The translations under genes were made by a program, and so were the position numbers. From the NCBI RefSeq assembly GCF_003003275.1, contig NZ_PVTO01000006.1, positions 53,317 to 117,316 on the forward strand: a stretch of 64,000 nucleotides of DNA, given 5' to 3'. Of the stretch, positions 1 through 9,356 are shown in pieces (the stretch's first letter is position 1; every line of letters starts with the position of its first letter). Source of the stretch: Alkalibacterium olivapovliticus (GTDB lineage Bacteria; Bacillota; Bacilli; Lactobacillales; Carnobacteriaceae_A). The notes beneath the pieces are model-generated. The model saw only the letters and a list, made by a program, of their open reading frames with translations, made no database searches and had not been told where the DNA came from.

Positions 1-188
1 ACCAGACCATTGACCTGACAAGTGGTGAAATTATTCTGGGAAGTCTCATCGCAGCTAGTATGGATGACGGATTAAGCACATTATCTAGTGGTTTTTATAC
101 TGACGCGGAAGAGAATAGAGAGGAAATTGAGGAATACGAGGCAATATATCTGATCAAAGCTGAGTTTACTAAGGAAAGTGAAGAGTAA
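1..188 (+). CDS. C-terminal fragment of an unknown protein
   Basis: An open frame (codons from base 3) enters from the left edge and ends at a TAA at 186-188. The 61 visible residues are acidic near the end (EENREEIEEYEA) and show no motif I recognise. It is followed by a hairpin that looks like a terminator, so it is probably the last gene of a unit lying to the left. The function cannot be judged from this fragment. Confidence 0.55.
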   Translation, partial: QTIDLTSGEIILGSLIAASMDDGLSTLSSGFYTDAEENREEIEEYEAIYLIKAEFTKESEE

Positions 189-204
189 CTAATTGAAAGA
201 GGGG

Positions 205-236
205 GCTGATGCTTAATAATCAGTCCTTATTTAGTA
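205..236 (+). terminator. Rho-independent terminator
   Basis: GGGCTGAT pairs with ATCAGTCC (one G-U pair) around a short A/T loop and is followed by TTATTTA. It sits directly after the partial gene. Confidence 0.55.
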
Positions 237-349
237 TTAGTAAGTAGCAGTATTGACTTGAGCCTAAGCAATTGTTAGACTGTTCTCTATATTAAAATGA
301 GATTAGAAATGAAGTATTAGATTAAAAGTAAATTTGAGGAGGAAGACGT

Positions 350-1480
350 TTGAATGAGCAGTTAACCGTCAGACCGGGTCCGGAAGCTTACAGGTGTAAC
401 CCGGGTATTATTGAAGTTTTAAAGGACTATCTGATCGATAGAGCATTCAAACGTGTGCTGATCGTTCACGGGAAAACGTCCTGGGAAAAGGTGGAATCTA
501 AAGTCAGTCTCATTTTAAATGAAGCTGATTTAAAGCAGATTGAAGAGGTCACATTCGAAGGTGAATGCAGCTACGAAGAAGTTGCCCGCCTTAAAAAAAT
601 AGCTGAAACTGTAAAAGCCGATGTTGTTATAGGGATTGGTGGCGGTAAAATTATGGATACAGTAAAATACGTAGCGGCAGAAGTGCCCTCCCTGCATTCA
701 ATTCTTATCCCGACTCTTGCGAGTAACTGTGCGCCGTGGACCTCCTTAAGTGTAATGTATTCGATCGATGGAGAATTTATACGCTATGACTTCCACCACC
801 GCCAGGCATCACTCCTTCTGGTGGATACTGAGATTATTCTGGATTCGCCTGTGAGGTATTTTGCAGCTGGAATTGGGGACACGCTGGCTAAATGGTATGA
901 ATCAGAACCTAACCTTTCTTTACCAGGAAATGATTCTGCGGCGTTGATGATTGCACGTTCAGTGGCAGCCATGTGTAAAGACACAATTGAAAAATACGGG
1001 GTTCAGTCAGTAAAAGATGCGGAGAATAGGAACCTTACTAACGCATATACTAAAATTGTCGAAACCATTATTATGACGGGCGGACTGGTCGGTGGATTTG
1101 GAGATGAACTGGCGCGTACAACTGCAGCGCATGCGATTCATGATGGATTGACTTTCTTTCCCTCTGTGCATCACTTGCTACACGGCGAAAAGGTAGCCTA
1201 TGGCGTAATGGTTCAATTGGTTTTGAATAACAAAGTAGACGAGATATCGTCAGTTGCAGAATTGTTCCAGTCCTTACATCTTCCGGTGTGTCTTGAAGAC
1301 CTTGGTTTGGACACAACTGTTGAGTTGTATGAAAAACTCGCTTGGCTTTCGATTGAGCATGATCCAGGGATCCATAATCTGCCATACCCTATTTCGGAGG
1401 GCATTTTAGCTGAAGCGATCAGGCAGAACGAATACCATATAAAAAGGTGGAAAATGAGTCTTTCACATTTGAATAGTTGA
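350..1480 (+). CDS. Iron-containing alcohol/glycerol dehydrogenase family protein
   Basis: A 376-residue member of the GldA-like branch of the iron-containing alcohol dehydrogenases, which oxidise polyols or hydroxyacids with NAD(H) and one divalent metal. The nucleotide-binding stretch GIGGGKIMDTVK lies near residue 97. Metal ligands are expected from the Asp of GIGDTLAKW and the His residues of HAIHDG and HHLLHGEKVAYG; all are present. The start is TTG at 350, because GAGGAGGA lies 8 bases upstream and the nearby ATG is out of frame. Length fits the family (about 360-380). The substrate cannot be read from sequence; glycerol dehydrogenase and YbdH-like 2-hydroxycarboxylate dehydrogenase are both possible. 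It stands alone between two hairpins. Confidence 0.85.
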   Translation: MNEQLTVRPGPEAYRCNPGIIEVLKDYLIDRAFKRVLIVHGKTSWEKVESKVSLILNEADLKQIEEVTFEGECSYEEVARLKKIAETVKADVVIGIGGGKIMDTVKYVAAEVPSLHSILIPTLASNCAPWTSLSVMYSIDGEFIRYDFHHRQASLLLVDTEIILDSPVRYFAAGIGDTLAKWYESEPNLSLPGNDSAALMIARSVAAMCKDTIEKYGVQSVKDAENRNLTNAYTKIVETIIMTGGLVGGFGDELARTTAAHAIHDGLTFFPSVHHLLHGEKVAYGVMVQLVLNNKVDEISSVAELFQSLHLPVCLEDLGLDTTVELYEKLAWLSIEHDPGIHNLPYPISEGILAEAIRQNEYHIKRWKMSLSHLNS

Positions 1481-1518
1481 TGCATTTTCTATAAACTTAA
1501 TTCAGCACAAAAATTAAA

Positions 1519-1551
1519 GGTTCTATGACCCACATCAATTATTATAGAACC
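1519..1551. repeat. Inverted repeat, possibly a mobile-element end remnant
   Basis: GGTTCTAT and ATAGAACC flank a 17-base interior containing GACCCACA. The look resembles the subterminal pattern of ISL3-type elements as I remember them, but no transposase or second end is visible, so a plain hairpin is equally possible. Confidence 0.25.
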
Positions 1552-1566
1552 AAATTAAATAGGCTT

Positions 1567-1620
1567 AACCTGAGAAGGTCTATCAATCATTTGAGAGACT
1601 ACATTTCTCGGGTTTTTTGT
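1567..1620 (+). terminator. Terminator of the dehydrogenase gene
   Basis: AACCTGAGAA pairs with TTCTCGGGTT (one G-U pair) around an internal loop, followed by TTTTTTG. It ends the monocistronic dehydrogenase unit. Confidence 0.6.
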
Positions 1621-1686
1621 ATTTTAGCTGATGCTCAGATTAAATAAGATTTGATGTGATAACTTAAGCAAACGCGAAGTCCTTAA

Positions 1687-2156
1687 AAGCTTGAGCTGTA
1701 TGAAGGGGATTCCCTTCAGTCCACTCGGCTATCAGCAAGTGTGAGTATGCCAAAGAAGGTGGAAGTTAGGCAAACTCCAGACAGGAAAAAGCTTGAGCTG
1801 TATGAAGGAGATTCCCCTTCAGTCCACTCGTCTAGCAGGAAGTGTGAGTATGCCAAAGAAGGTGGGAGTTAAGTAAACTCCAGACAGAAAAAGCTTGAGC
1901 TGTATGAAGGGGGACCCCCTTCAGTCCACTCGTCTAGCAGGAAGTGTGAGTATGCCAAAGAAGGTGGAAGTTAAGCAAACTCCAGACAGAAAAAGCTTGA
2001 GCTGTATGAAGGGGATTCCCCTTCAGTCCACTCGGCTAACCGCAAGTGTGAGTATGCCAAAGAAGGTGGAAGTTAAGCAAACTCCAAAGAGAAAAAGCTT
2101 GAGCTGTATGAAGGGGATTCCCCTTCAGTCCACTCGTCTAAAAGGCGAGTTTGAAC
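1687..2156. repeat. 102-bp tandem array (2 x 51 bp units), five copies
   Basis: The block starting AAGCTTGAGCTGTATGAAG occurs at 1687, 1789, 1891, 1993 and 2095, exactly 102 bp apart. The fifth copy is cut off near 2156. Each 102-bp block splits into two related 51-bp halves that both carry TGAG near the start (1692, 1742, 1794, 1845, 1896 and so on). The first half holds the palindrome GAAGGGGATTCCCCTTC. The third copy has GAAGGGGGACCCCCTTC, where an A/T pair became a G/C pair and symmetry is kept. With 102 divisible by three, the array reads open in some frames, but there is no ribosome site. It fills most of the gap between the dehydrogenase and the maltose locus. Confidence 0.9.
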
Positions 2157-2261
2157 TTTGATAATTTGCTTTATGGTCCCAGTAGTATACTGTCAGTCAG
2201 GAAAATCGATTGATGAGTTGATTTTTCAACTTAGGAGAGAAATTGTTAATCCTTATTTTTC

Positions 2262-2275
2262 TGTTACCGATAACA
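2262..2275. promoter_or_regulatory. Maltose-regulator operator, site 1
   Basis: TGTTACCGATAACA is a 14-bp near-palindrome with a central CG, as in LacI-family operators. The same motif occurs at 9159 and 19870. Its centre lies 19.5 bp upstream of a -35-like TTGTTT, the same geometry as at the other two sites. Confidence 0.7.
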
Positions 2276-2287
2276 CTTTAAAAGCGC

Positions 2288-2315
2288 TTGTTTATTTTAC
2301 TGGGAGTGCTAGAAT
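2288..2315 (+). promoter_or_regulatory. Predicted promoter of the malA-malP-pgmB-malL genes
   Basis: TTGTTT (2288-2293), a 16-base spacer, then TAGAAT (2310-2315). It lies just downstream of operator site 1 and about 80 bases before the GH13_20 start. Confidence 0.5.
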
Positions 2316-2393
2316 CAAATTGAAACCGCTTCATGAAAACAAAGACTAATCACCTATTTTTACTAAACCGTTATTAAGGAAGGGGACATCATT

Positions 2394-4268
2394 ATGGACA
2401 CAGCAGCAATTTATCACCGTGCCGAGAGCGAGTATGCTTATTTATATGAACGGGGACACTATCATATTCGAATCCGTACAAAAGCAAAAGACGTTCAAAG
2501 CGTTGAACTGATCAGTGGAGATCCTTATGCACTGGATCATGAAAAATGGTTTTTAAAAGGAAAAGAAATGAAGAAAATAGCCTCAACCAATATGCATGAC
2601 TACTGGATGATCGACACCCACGAGCCGACAAAACGTATGGCGTATGGATTTAGAGTTATTGGAAAAGATGGAATTGAAATCTTTTATTCTGATCAGGGCG
2701 TGTATCCATTCGAGGAAACATTCTTAAGTCAGATGAACTTCTACTTCCGTGTACCGTATATTCATGAAATAGATGCATTCCGGGCACCGCAATGGGCAAC
2801 CGAAACAATCTGGTATCAGATTTTCCCTGAACGATTTGCGAATGGGAACCCCTCAAATGATCCTGAAGGGACTCTACCATGGGGAAGCAGAGAGCATCCG
2901 TCACGTGATGATTTTTATGGAGGAGACCTCCAAGGCGTATTAGACCATATGGATTACCTGGAAGATCTGGGCATCAATGGCATTTATTTTACGCCGATTT
3001 TCAAGGCTCACTCTAACCATAAATACGACACGATCGATTATAAAGAAGTCGATCCAGATTTTGGAGACAAAAAATTATTCAAAAAAGTAGTAGATGAAGC
3101 ACATAAACGGGGCTTCCGTGTGATGATCGATGCTGTATTTAATCATGTTGGGATTCATTCGCCTCAGTGGCTGGATGTCCTTAAAAATCAGGAAAACTCT
3201 ATTTACAAAGACTGGTTCTACATTCACTCATTCCCAGTGGATGATGTCGCTGGATTAAGTACAGAAGCACTGGAAAATGTGGGCCGTGTAAACTATGACA
3301 CGTTTGCGTTTACTGGACATATGCCGAAACTGAATACAGCCAATCCGGATGTGCAGGAGTATCTTCTGGATATTGCCACCTACTGGATCAAAGAGTTCGA
3401 CATTGATGCATGGCGTCTGGACGTTGCCAATGAAGTGGATCACTACTTCTGGAAACGATTCTTTAAAGAAACCACAGCGATAAAAGAAGATTTATATATA
3501 TTGGGAGAAATTTGGCATTCATCTCAAAACTGGTTAAACGGGGACGAATTCCATGCGGTTATGAACTATGCCTTTACAGATACGATCGAAAACTACTTCT
3601 TCAAGAAGTTTTTGTCACCTACACGCATGGTCTCAGGATTGAACACGCAGTTGATGCTGTATCGTCAGCAGACCACAGAAGTAATGTTCAACTTACTGGA
3701 TTCTCATGATACACCACGTGTGCTGTCAAAAGCAGGAAATGACAAAAATTTAGTGAAGTCTGCGATGGCCTTTTTATATGCCCAGCCTGGAGCACCCTGT
3801 CTGTACTACGGAACAGAAGTAGGCATGGACGGATTAATGGATCCTGATTGCCGTAAATGCATGATCTGGGATGAAGACAAGCAGGACCAGGATATGCTGG
3901 CTTTCACAAAAGAACTGATTAAATTCCGTAAAATGTATTCCGATATCCTGATTACCGGCGATACTGAGTGGCATGACGTGAGAGATGATGAACAATTCTT
4001 AGGGTTCAAGAGAAAACTGGGAAATAGAGAATTATTTTTCTTCTTTAATCAGGATGAAGAAGAAGCGTTCATCCCACTCATTCCTAGAGGCGCGAAAAAA
4101 GTATTCAGTTTGAACGACGTGGCCGATAACGATGAAACGCTGCTGTCTCAAAACGGATTCTCCATCTTTTACTACGAAGATGAAGAGGAAGAACGAAAAG
4201 AACGACTGGTGAAAAAACGCGACCGTGCTAAAAAACGCAAAGTATTACTGGAAGCGATCAAAAAGTAA
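2394..4268 (+). CDS. Neopullulanase / cyclomaltodextrinase / maltogenic amylase (GH13_20)
   Basis: A cytoplasmic GH13_20 hydrolase that cleaves cyclodextrins, maltodextrins or pullulan to maltose-size products. An N-terminal CBM34-like beta domain (about 1-130) precedes the catalytic barrel starting at ETIWYQIFPERF. The conserved regions are DAVFNH, DAWRLDVANE (nucleophile D343), ILGEIWH (acid E372) and LDSHDTPR (D439). No signal peptide is visible, so it acts on imported sugars. At 624 residues it is about 35 longer than usual because of a charged Lys/Arg/Glu tail (EEEERKERLVKKRDRAKKRK). A strong GGAAGGGGA ribosome site precedes the ATG. It corresponds in position to the YvdF-type gene of the B. 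subtilis maltodextrin cluster, with maltose phosphorylase 37 bp downstream. Confidence 0.9.
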   Translation: MDTAAIYHRAESEYAYLYERGHYHIRIRTKAKDVQSVELISGDPYALDHEKWFLKGKEMKKIASTNMHDYWMIDTHEPTKRMAYGFRVIGKDGIEIFYSDQGVYPFEETFLSQMNFYFRVPYIHEIDAFRAPQWATETIWYQIFPERFANGNPSNDPEGTLPWGSREHPSRDDFYGGDLQGVLDHMDYLEDLGINGIYFTPIFKAHSNHKYDTIDYKEVDPDFGDKKLFKKVVDEAHKRGFRVMIDAVFNHVGIHSPQWLDVLKNQENSIYKDWFYIHSFPVDDVAGLSTEALENVGRVNYDTFAFTGHMPKLNTANPDVQEYLLDIATYWIKEFDIDAWRLDVANEVDHYFWKRFFKETTAIKEDLYILGEIWHSSQNWLNGDEFHAVMNYAFTDTIENYFFKKFLSPTRMVSGLNTQLMLYRQQTTEVMFNLLDSHDTPRVLSKAGNDKNLVKSAMAFLYAQPGAPCLYYGTEVGMDGLMDPDCRKCMIWDEDKQDQDMLAFTKELIKFRKMYSDILITGDTEWHDVRDDEQFLGFKRKLGNRELFFFFNQDEEEAFIPLIPRGAKKVFSLNDVADNDETLLSQNGFSIFYYEDEEEERKERLVKKRDRAKKRKVLLEAIKK

Positions 4269-4305
4269 ACTCAATACCCACTATTTCAGTTAGGACGTGT
4301 AAGTT

Positions 4306-6576
4306 ATGGAAAGAATTGCAAAAGTAGATCCGTGGAAGGTCATATCCACTGACGTAAATGAAAAGAAGCGGGTGCAGGAAAGTTTAACCTCAATCGGGAA
4401 CGGCTATATGGGTCTGCGAGGAAATTTTGAAGAAGGATTTTCTGGAGACACTCATATCGGCACGTACCTAGCTGGTGTCTGGTACCCGGACAAAACGCGA
4501 GTTGGCTGGTGGAAAATAGGCTATCCTGACTATTTCGGAAAAGTCATCAATGCGACTAATTTCATACCAGTAACGATTCGTGTAAATGGTCATCAAGTCG
4601 ACCTGGCTGTCGATGACATCAGAGATTACTATCTGGAACTGGATATGAAAGAAGGCATTCTGAACCGGTCGTTCGTCTGGATGAAAGATGGACTGGAAAT
4701 TGCCTTTACATTCTCACGATTCGTCAGTGTCGCCACTAAAGAACTGGCTGTCATTAAAGTGTCTGTTGAGGTTTTAACGGGTCAAGCAGAACTTGAACTG
4801 ACGGCGCTTCTAGATGGGGACGTTGAGAATGAAGACAGTAATTATGATGAAACATTCTGGCTGGAAAGAAACAGAGGATTGAGTCCTTACCCTTATCTGA
4901 CAACTAAAACGGTAGAGAATAACTTTGGAACAGATCGCTTTACCGTAACCATGATGATGGCGAACCAAGTGGAAAATCTGACATCTGACTCTTCAAATGA
5001 GTCAGAGATGAAAGTGGAAGAAACGGTTAAAGCATCTGTTTCAGCAGGCGACAAAGTCTCACTGACAAAAATCGTATCAGTAGTTTCCAGTCGTGACATA
5101 GAAGAGTCTGATCAAGTCGAAGCTGCAGAAGCATTGCTTAATGCGGCAGTAGAAAAAGGCTATGACCAGTTAAGAGAGGCACACGTCGCTGAATGGGCGA
5201 ACCGCTGGGACAAAGCGGATGTCGTGATCGAAGGCGATGAAGCCAGCCAGCAGGGGGTCCGGTTTAATATTTTCCAGCTGTTCTCGACTTATTATGGAGA
5301 AGATCCAAGATTAAATGTTGGACCTAAAGGCTTTACAGGCGAAAAATATGGAGGCGCAACTTACTGGGATACTGAGTCCTGTATTTTGCCGATGTACTTG
5401 TCTACGACAGATGAGGAAGTATCAAAACAGCTATTGGTCTATCGCCATAACCAGCTGGAACAGGCGCACACCAACGCTCAGAAACAGGGACTTGAAGGTG
5501 CTCTTTACCCAATGGTGACGTTCACTGGAATCGAGTGCCACAATGAATGGGAAATCACATTTGAAGAGATCCACCGAAATGGTGCCATAGCACACGCGAT
5601 TTATAACTATTCGTCTTACTTTGGCGATGAGTCGTACTTACTGGATAAAGGGCTAGATGTCCTGGTCGGTATTTCTAGATTCTGGGCAGACCGTGTTCAT
5701 TATTCTCAGCGCAATAAGCAGTATATGATTCATGGCGTCACCGGACCCAATGAATATGAAAACAACATCAATAATAACTGGTACACCAATACAATGGCTG
5801 CCTGGACGTTAAGGTACACTCTCGAATCTCTGGAAAAAGCGTCTGCTGAGAAAAAAGGAAATCTAGGCGTTAGTACGGAAGAATCAGAAAAGTGGCATGA
5901 TATTGTCAAGCATATGTATTTCCCGAAAGACGAAGAGCTGGATGTCTATGTTCAACATGACTCTTTCCTGGATAAAGACTTGCAGCCTGTCACATCGCTT
6001 AAACCAGAAGAGCGTCCAATCAACCAGAACTGGTCGTGGGATAAAATTTTACGTTCGCCTTTCATCAAACAGGCAGATGTCCTGCAGGGGATGTATTTTC
6101 TGAATCATGAGTTCAGCCAGGAAGAAAAAGAGAAAAACTTTGACTTCTACGAACCAATGACTGTTCACGAATCATCCTTATCTCCACTTGTTCATTCGAT
6201 TTTAGCATCTGAATTAGGCAAAAAAGAAAAAGCATTCGAAATGTATGAACGCACAGCCAGATTAGATCTGGACAATTATAATAATGATACCGAAGATGGT
6301 CTTCACATTACCTCTATGAGTGGAGGATGGTTATCGATCGTTCAAGGATTTGCCGGTATGCGGACGTTAGAAGGGCATTTATCTTTTGACCCATACTGTC
6401 CGACTCAATGGGACGGCTACCAGTTCAAACTGAAATACAGAGGTCGTCTGATTAAAGTGAATGTAACAGCTAAAGAAGTAGAATTCACGTTGGAAGAAGG
6501 TCAGGATCTGACCTTCACCTTATATGGCAAAGAAGTCACGCTTAAAGACGCCCTGACAAACTCAATAGAAAAATAA
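4306..6576 (+). CDS. malP: Maltose phosphorylase (GH65)
   Basis: Splits maltose with inorganic phosphate into glucose and beta-glucose-1-phosphate, with inversion. At 756 residues it matches lactobacillar maltose phosphorylase (about 754). An N-terminal beta-sandwich (about 1-270) is followed by the alpha/alpha barrel. The catalytic Glu is E483 in TGPNEYENN, equivalent to E487 of the Lactobacillus brevis enzyme. [20 protein letters not shown] is also typical of maltose rather than trehalose or kojibiose phosphorylases. The phosphomutase gene downstream supports the beta-glucose-1-phosphate product. The ribosome site (AGGACG) is weak, spacing 8. A terminator-like hairpin follows. Confidence 0.93.
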   Translation: MERIAKVDPWKVISTDVNEKKRVQESLTSIGNGYMGLRGNFEEGFSGDTHIGTYLAGVWYPDKTRVGWWKIGYPDYFGKVINATNFIPVTIRVNGHQVDLAVDDIRDYYLELDMKEGILNRSFVWMKDGLEIAFTFSRFVSVATKELAVIKVSVEVLTGQAELELTALLDGDVENEDSNYDETFWLERNRGLSPYPYLTTKTVENNFGTDRFTVTMMMANQVENLTSDSSNESEMKVEETVKASVSAGDKVSLTKIVSVVSSRDIEESDQVEAAEALLNAAVEKGYDQLREAHVAEWANRWDKADVVIEGDEASQQGVRFNIFQLFSTYYGEDPRLNVGPKGFTGEKYGGATYWDTESCILPMYLSTTDEEVSKQLLVYRHNQLEQAHTNAQKQGLEGALYPMVTFTGIECHNEWEITFEEIHRNGAIAHAIYNYSSYFGDESYLLDKGLDVLVGISRFWADRVHYSQRNKQYMIHGVTGPNEYENNINNNWYTNTMAAWTLRYTLESLEKASAEKKGNLGVSTEESEKWHDIVKHMYFPKDEELDVYVQHDSFLDKDLQPVTSLKPEERPINQNWSWDKILRSPFIKQADVLQGMYFLNHEFSQEEKEKNFDFYEPMTVHESSLSPLVHSILASELGKKEKAFEMYERTARLDLDNYNNDTEDGLHITSMSGGWLSIVQGFAGMRTLEGHLSFDPYCPTQWDGYQFKLKYRGRLIKVNVTAKEVEFTLEEGQDLTFTLYGKEVTLKDALTNSIEK

Positions 6577-6580
6577 ATGA

Positions 6581-6609
6581 AGGGGAAGAATTTCTTCCCC
6601 TCTTTTTTA
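6581..6609 (+). terminator. Terminator after malP
   Basis: AGGGGAAGA and TCTTCCCCT form a 9-bp perfect stem with loop ATT, followed by CTTTTTTAG. It would reduce read-through from malP into pgmB. Confidence 0.8.
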
Positions 6610-6739
6610 GGAAAAAGATGAACCAAAAAGCTTATAAGCCCCTTTTTAAAGACATTTTTCTCTGAAAAATGATCCATATAATCTTTCAACTGCCTAACTT
6701 CCCAACTCGTGAGAAATGTCAATTTGAGGTAGCCATACA

Positions 6740-6784
6740 ACGGACGGAAGTACCAATGTAGTCGCTATTATCCGACGGACGGAA
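6740..6784. repeat. Direct repeat ACGGACGGAA upstream of pgmB
   Basis: ACGGACGGAA occurs at 6740-6749 and again at 6775-6784, 35 bp apart, within the malP-pgmB gap. It may be a regulator site or a chance duplication. I could not place a clear promoter around it. Confidence 0.4.
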
Positions 6785-6834
6785 AATAGGTCATTCTGAA
6801 AAACGAAAACAATAAAAAACAGGAGGAACAACAC

Positions 6835-7494
6835 ATGATTAAAGGATTAATATTCGATTTAGACGGCGTCATTACGGATACAGCTGAATTTCACTATCTT
6901 GCATGGAAAAGCCTGGCACAAAAAATAGGAATTGAGATCGACCGTGAATTCAATGAACAGTTGAAAGGAATCAGTCGCATGGAATCACTGGATCTGATTT
7001 TGAAACACGGAAACAAAGAACAGGACTTCACTGAAGAAGAAAAAGAAGCTCTCGCTACTCAAAAAAATGACGAATACAAAGAATCCATAAAAGAAATCAC
7101 GCCTGAGGATCTGCTTCCGGGTATTGAAAAATTGCTAAAAGAGGCTAAAGAAAGAAATTTAGGTATGGTACTGGCTTCTGCTAGTAAGAACGGCCCGGCA
7201 ATCATGGATAATCTTCAGATCACAGATTTATTTGATGGAATCGTTGATCCTGCATCGCTTAAAGCAGGCAAGCCTGACCCGGAAATCTTTGTCAGAGGTG
7301 CAGAAATGCTGGGACTCGATCCATCAGAATGCGTAGGGTTGGAAGATGCTGAAGCCGGAATTGAGGCAATCAATGGTGCCCATATGTTCTCAGTTGGAGT
7401 AGGATCCAAAGAAGCCATGAAAGAAGCTGATTATGCGGTTGAAGATACTTCTCAGCTTGATTTAAATACGATACTTGAAAAAGCAGGTCAATAA
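6835..7494 (+). CDS. pgmB: Beta-phosphoglucomutase
   Basis: Converts beta-glucose-1-phosphate, the MalP product, to glucose-6-phosphate through beta-glucose-1,6-bisphosphate. It is a 219-residue HAD-superfamily protein. Motif I is DLDGVITDTAEFHYLAWK, with nucleophile D8 and acid/base D10. Motif II is ASASKNGP, and the motif III/IV region is GKPDPEIF...GLEDAEAGIEA. Length is usual for PgmB. The leader GGAGGAACAACACATG is identical to that of malE. The stop codon runs directly into the ribosome site of the following alpha-glucosidase. Confidence 0.93.
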   Translation: MIKGLIFDLDGVITDTAEFHYLAWKSLAQKIGIEIDREFNEQLKGISRMESLDLILKHGNKEQDFTEEEKEALATQKNDEYKESIKEITPEDLLPGIEKLLKEAKERNLGMVLASASKNGPAIMDNLQITDLFDGIVDPASLKAGKPDPEIFVRGAEMLGLDPSECVGLEDAEAGIEAINGAHMFSVGVGSKEAMKEADYAVEDTSQLDLNTILEKAGQ

Positions 7495-7507
7495 AGGAGA
7501 GTTTCAG

Positions 7508-9130
7508 ATGAAGTGGTGGCAGAACGCAGTAATTTATCAAATTTATCCCCGCAGTTTTCAGGACAGTAATGGGGACGGCATTGGAGATATTCCAGGTATT
7601 ATCAGCCGTCTCGATTATCTTCAGGAACTGGGAATCGATGCAATCTGGCTGAGTCCAGTATATGAATCACCCAACGATGACAACGGATATGACATCAGTA
7701 ACTATCAGGCTATTCATCCGGAATTCGGTACAATGGATGATATGGATAGACTGATCGAAGAAGCAAAAACTCGAAATATCCGGATTGTCATGGATCTGGT
7801 CGTGAACCACACCAGCGATGAACACAAGTGGTTTGTAGAAGCGAAAAAAGGAAGAGAGAATCCTTACAGGGACTATTATATCTGGCGGGATCCCGTCGAT
7901 GGACAGGCTCCAAACGACTTGGGATCCACCTTCAGTGGGTCAGCCTGGACTTTTGATGAAGCAAGTGGCCAGTACTATATGCACTTGTTCAGCAAAAAGC
8001 AGCCTGATTTGAACTGGGAAAATGAAACCATGCGTCAAGAAGTCTATGACATGATGAATTTCTGGTTGGATAAGGGAGTTGGCGGGTTTAGAATGGATGT
8101 TATCGACCTGATCGCGAAAGTACCGGATCACAAAATAACGGCAGATGGGCCCAAGCTGCACGCCTACTTAAAAGACATGCACGAACAGACGTTAAAAGAC
8201 AGAGAGGTCATGACGGTGGGCGAAACATGGAGTGCCACGCCGGAGTCTGCCAAATTATATTCTGATCCTGACAGAAACGAGCTGTCTATGGTGTTCCAGT
8301 TTGAACACATGATGATGGACGAACAGCCTGGTAAGAGCAAATGGGACTTGAAGGAACTTGATGTGGTCGACTGGAAAGAGGTTCTTACCAAATGGCAGGT
8401 CGAACTGAAAGAGGATGGATGGAACAGTCTCTTCTGGAATAATCATGATACACCGCGCGTCGTCTCTAGGTGGGGAAATGACAAGGACTACCGTGTGGAG
8501 AGTGCCAAGTGCTTCGCAATCCTGCTTCACTTGATGAGAGGAACACCTTATATTTATCAGGGAGAAGAAATTGGAATGACCAATCGTCACGTAACATCGA
8601 TAGATGAAGTGGATGATATTGAAAGTCGCAATATGTATGCTGAACGTCTGGCGCAAGGCTATTCAAAAGCGGACATTCTGAAATCGATCAATGTCAAAGG
8701 TCGTGACAACGCCCGCACACCTATTCACTGGAATCAGACAGATCAGGCCGGCTTTACTGAGGGAACGCCATGGCTTAAAGTCCAGCCTAATTATAAAGAA
8801 ATCAATGTAGAACAGGCGCTGGCCGATAAAGATTCTGTCTTTTACACGTATCAGAAACTGATTCAGATCAGAAAAGAGAATCCAGCGATTGTCTGGGGAT
8901 CATTTAATCTGCTGCTACCTGAGCATCCAACAGTTTTTGCTTATGAACGTCTTTATAAAAATGAGAAGTGGGTAGTCGTGACCAATTTAAGTGCAGACAG
9001 TCAAATAGTTTCTTTTGAAACCATAAAAGATCAGGGCAATGTGGTGGTCTCTAACTATGACCGCAGCTCACTGAACTGGTCTGATTTGACCCTGAAACCG
9101 TTTGAAGCAATGGCTGTTCAGTTTGTTTAG
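7508..9130 (+). CDS. malL: Oligo-1,6-glucosidase / alpha-glucosidase (GH13_31), Val-type
   Basis: A 540-residue cytoplasmic exo-alpha-glucosidase of GH13 subfamily 31. Conserved regions are DLVVNH, GFRMDVIDL (nucleophile D197), VGETW (acid E239) and NNHDTPR. The residue after the nucleophile is Val198. In this family Val marks enzymes that accept alpha-1,6 bonds (DexB, B. cereus oligo-1,6-glucosidase), while Ala or Thr marks alpha-1,4 enzymes, so isomaltose-type ends are the likely substrate. The ATG at 7508 is chosen because AAAGGAG lies 9 bases upstream; an in-frame start at 7475 would lie inside pgmB. The mal transporter genes follow after an operator-bearing gap. Confidence 0.9.
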   Translation: MKWWQNAVIYQIYPRSFQDSNGDGIGDIPGIISRLDYLQELGIDAIWLSPVYESPNDDNGYDISNYQAIHPEFGTMDDMDRLIEEAKTRNIRIVMDLVVNHTSDEHKWFVEAKKGRENPYRDYYIWRDPVDGQAPNDLGSTFSGSAWTFDEASGQYYMHLFSKKQPDLNWENETMRQEVYDMMNFWLDKGVGGFRMDVIDLIAKVPDHKITADGPKLHAYLKDMHEQTLKDREVMTVGETWSATPESAKLYSDPDRNELSMVFQFEHMMMDEQPGKSKWDLKELDVVDWKEVLTKWQVELKEDGWNSLFWNNHDTPRVVSRWGNDKDYRVESAKCFAILLHLMRGTPYIYQGEEIGMTNRHVTSIDEVDDIESRNMYAERLAQGYSKADILKSINVKGRDNARTPIHWNQTDQAGFTEGTPWLKVQPNYKEINVEQALADKDSVFYTYQKLIQIRKENPAIVWGSFNLLLPEHPTVFAYERLYKNEKWVVVTNLSADSQIVSFETIKDQGNVVVSNYDRSSLNWSDLTLKPFEAMAVQFV

Positions 9131-9158
9131 ACTTTATCTGTTCATACCTGTTACATCC

Positions 9159-9172
9159 TGATACCGGTAACA
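9159..9172. promoter_or_regulatory. Maltose-regulator operator, site 2
   Basis: TGATACCGGTAACA has two near-perfect 7-bp halves around a central CG. It lies upstream of malE, with its centre 19.5 bp before the -35 box, matching sites 1 and 3. Confidence 0.75.
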
Positions 9173-9184
9173 TAGAGAAAACAA

Positions 9185-9213
9185 TTGGAACATTTGTAAA
9201 AACCTTATATAGT
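9185..9213 (+). promoter_or_regulatory. Predicted malE promoter
   Basis: TTGGAA (9185-9190), a 17-base spacer, then TATAGT (9208-9213). The long leader of about 140 bases to malE shows no recognised riboswitch. A weak cre-like stretch (TTAAAAGCGATTTCT, 9240-9254) has a mismatch in a core position. Confidence 0.55.
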
Positions 9214-9356
9214 TAACTTGTAATCACTTACATAACAATTTAAAAGCGATTTCTTAAGGGGAATGGTACCTTCCCACAGAGACTGCTGGTTAGAATAAGT
9301 GACACGACATTTGTTTAACTTGTTGATAATATGTAAAAAAATAGGAGGAACAACAC

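Noticed and set aside
1895..2161. Open frame of 88 codons across the 102-bp array
   Set aside because: The frame is open only because the repeat length is a multiple of three. It starts with TTG without a ribosome site and the product is a perfect internal repeat with no known match.
2158..2349. Open frame of 63 codons before the GH13_20 gene
   Set aside because: TTG start without a ribosome site. It overlaps the operator and promoter region of the maltose locus, and its composition is unlike a real gene.
9240..9254. cre site before malE
   Set aside because: TTAAAAGCGATTTCT differs from the consensus at a core base. It is noted only as weak.
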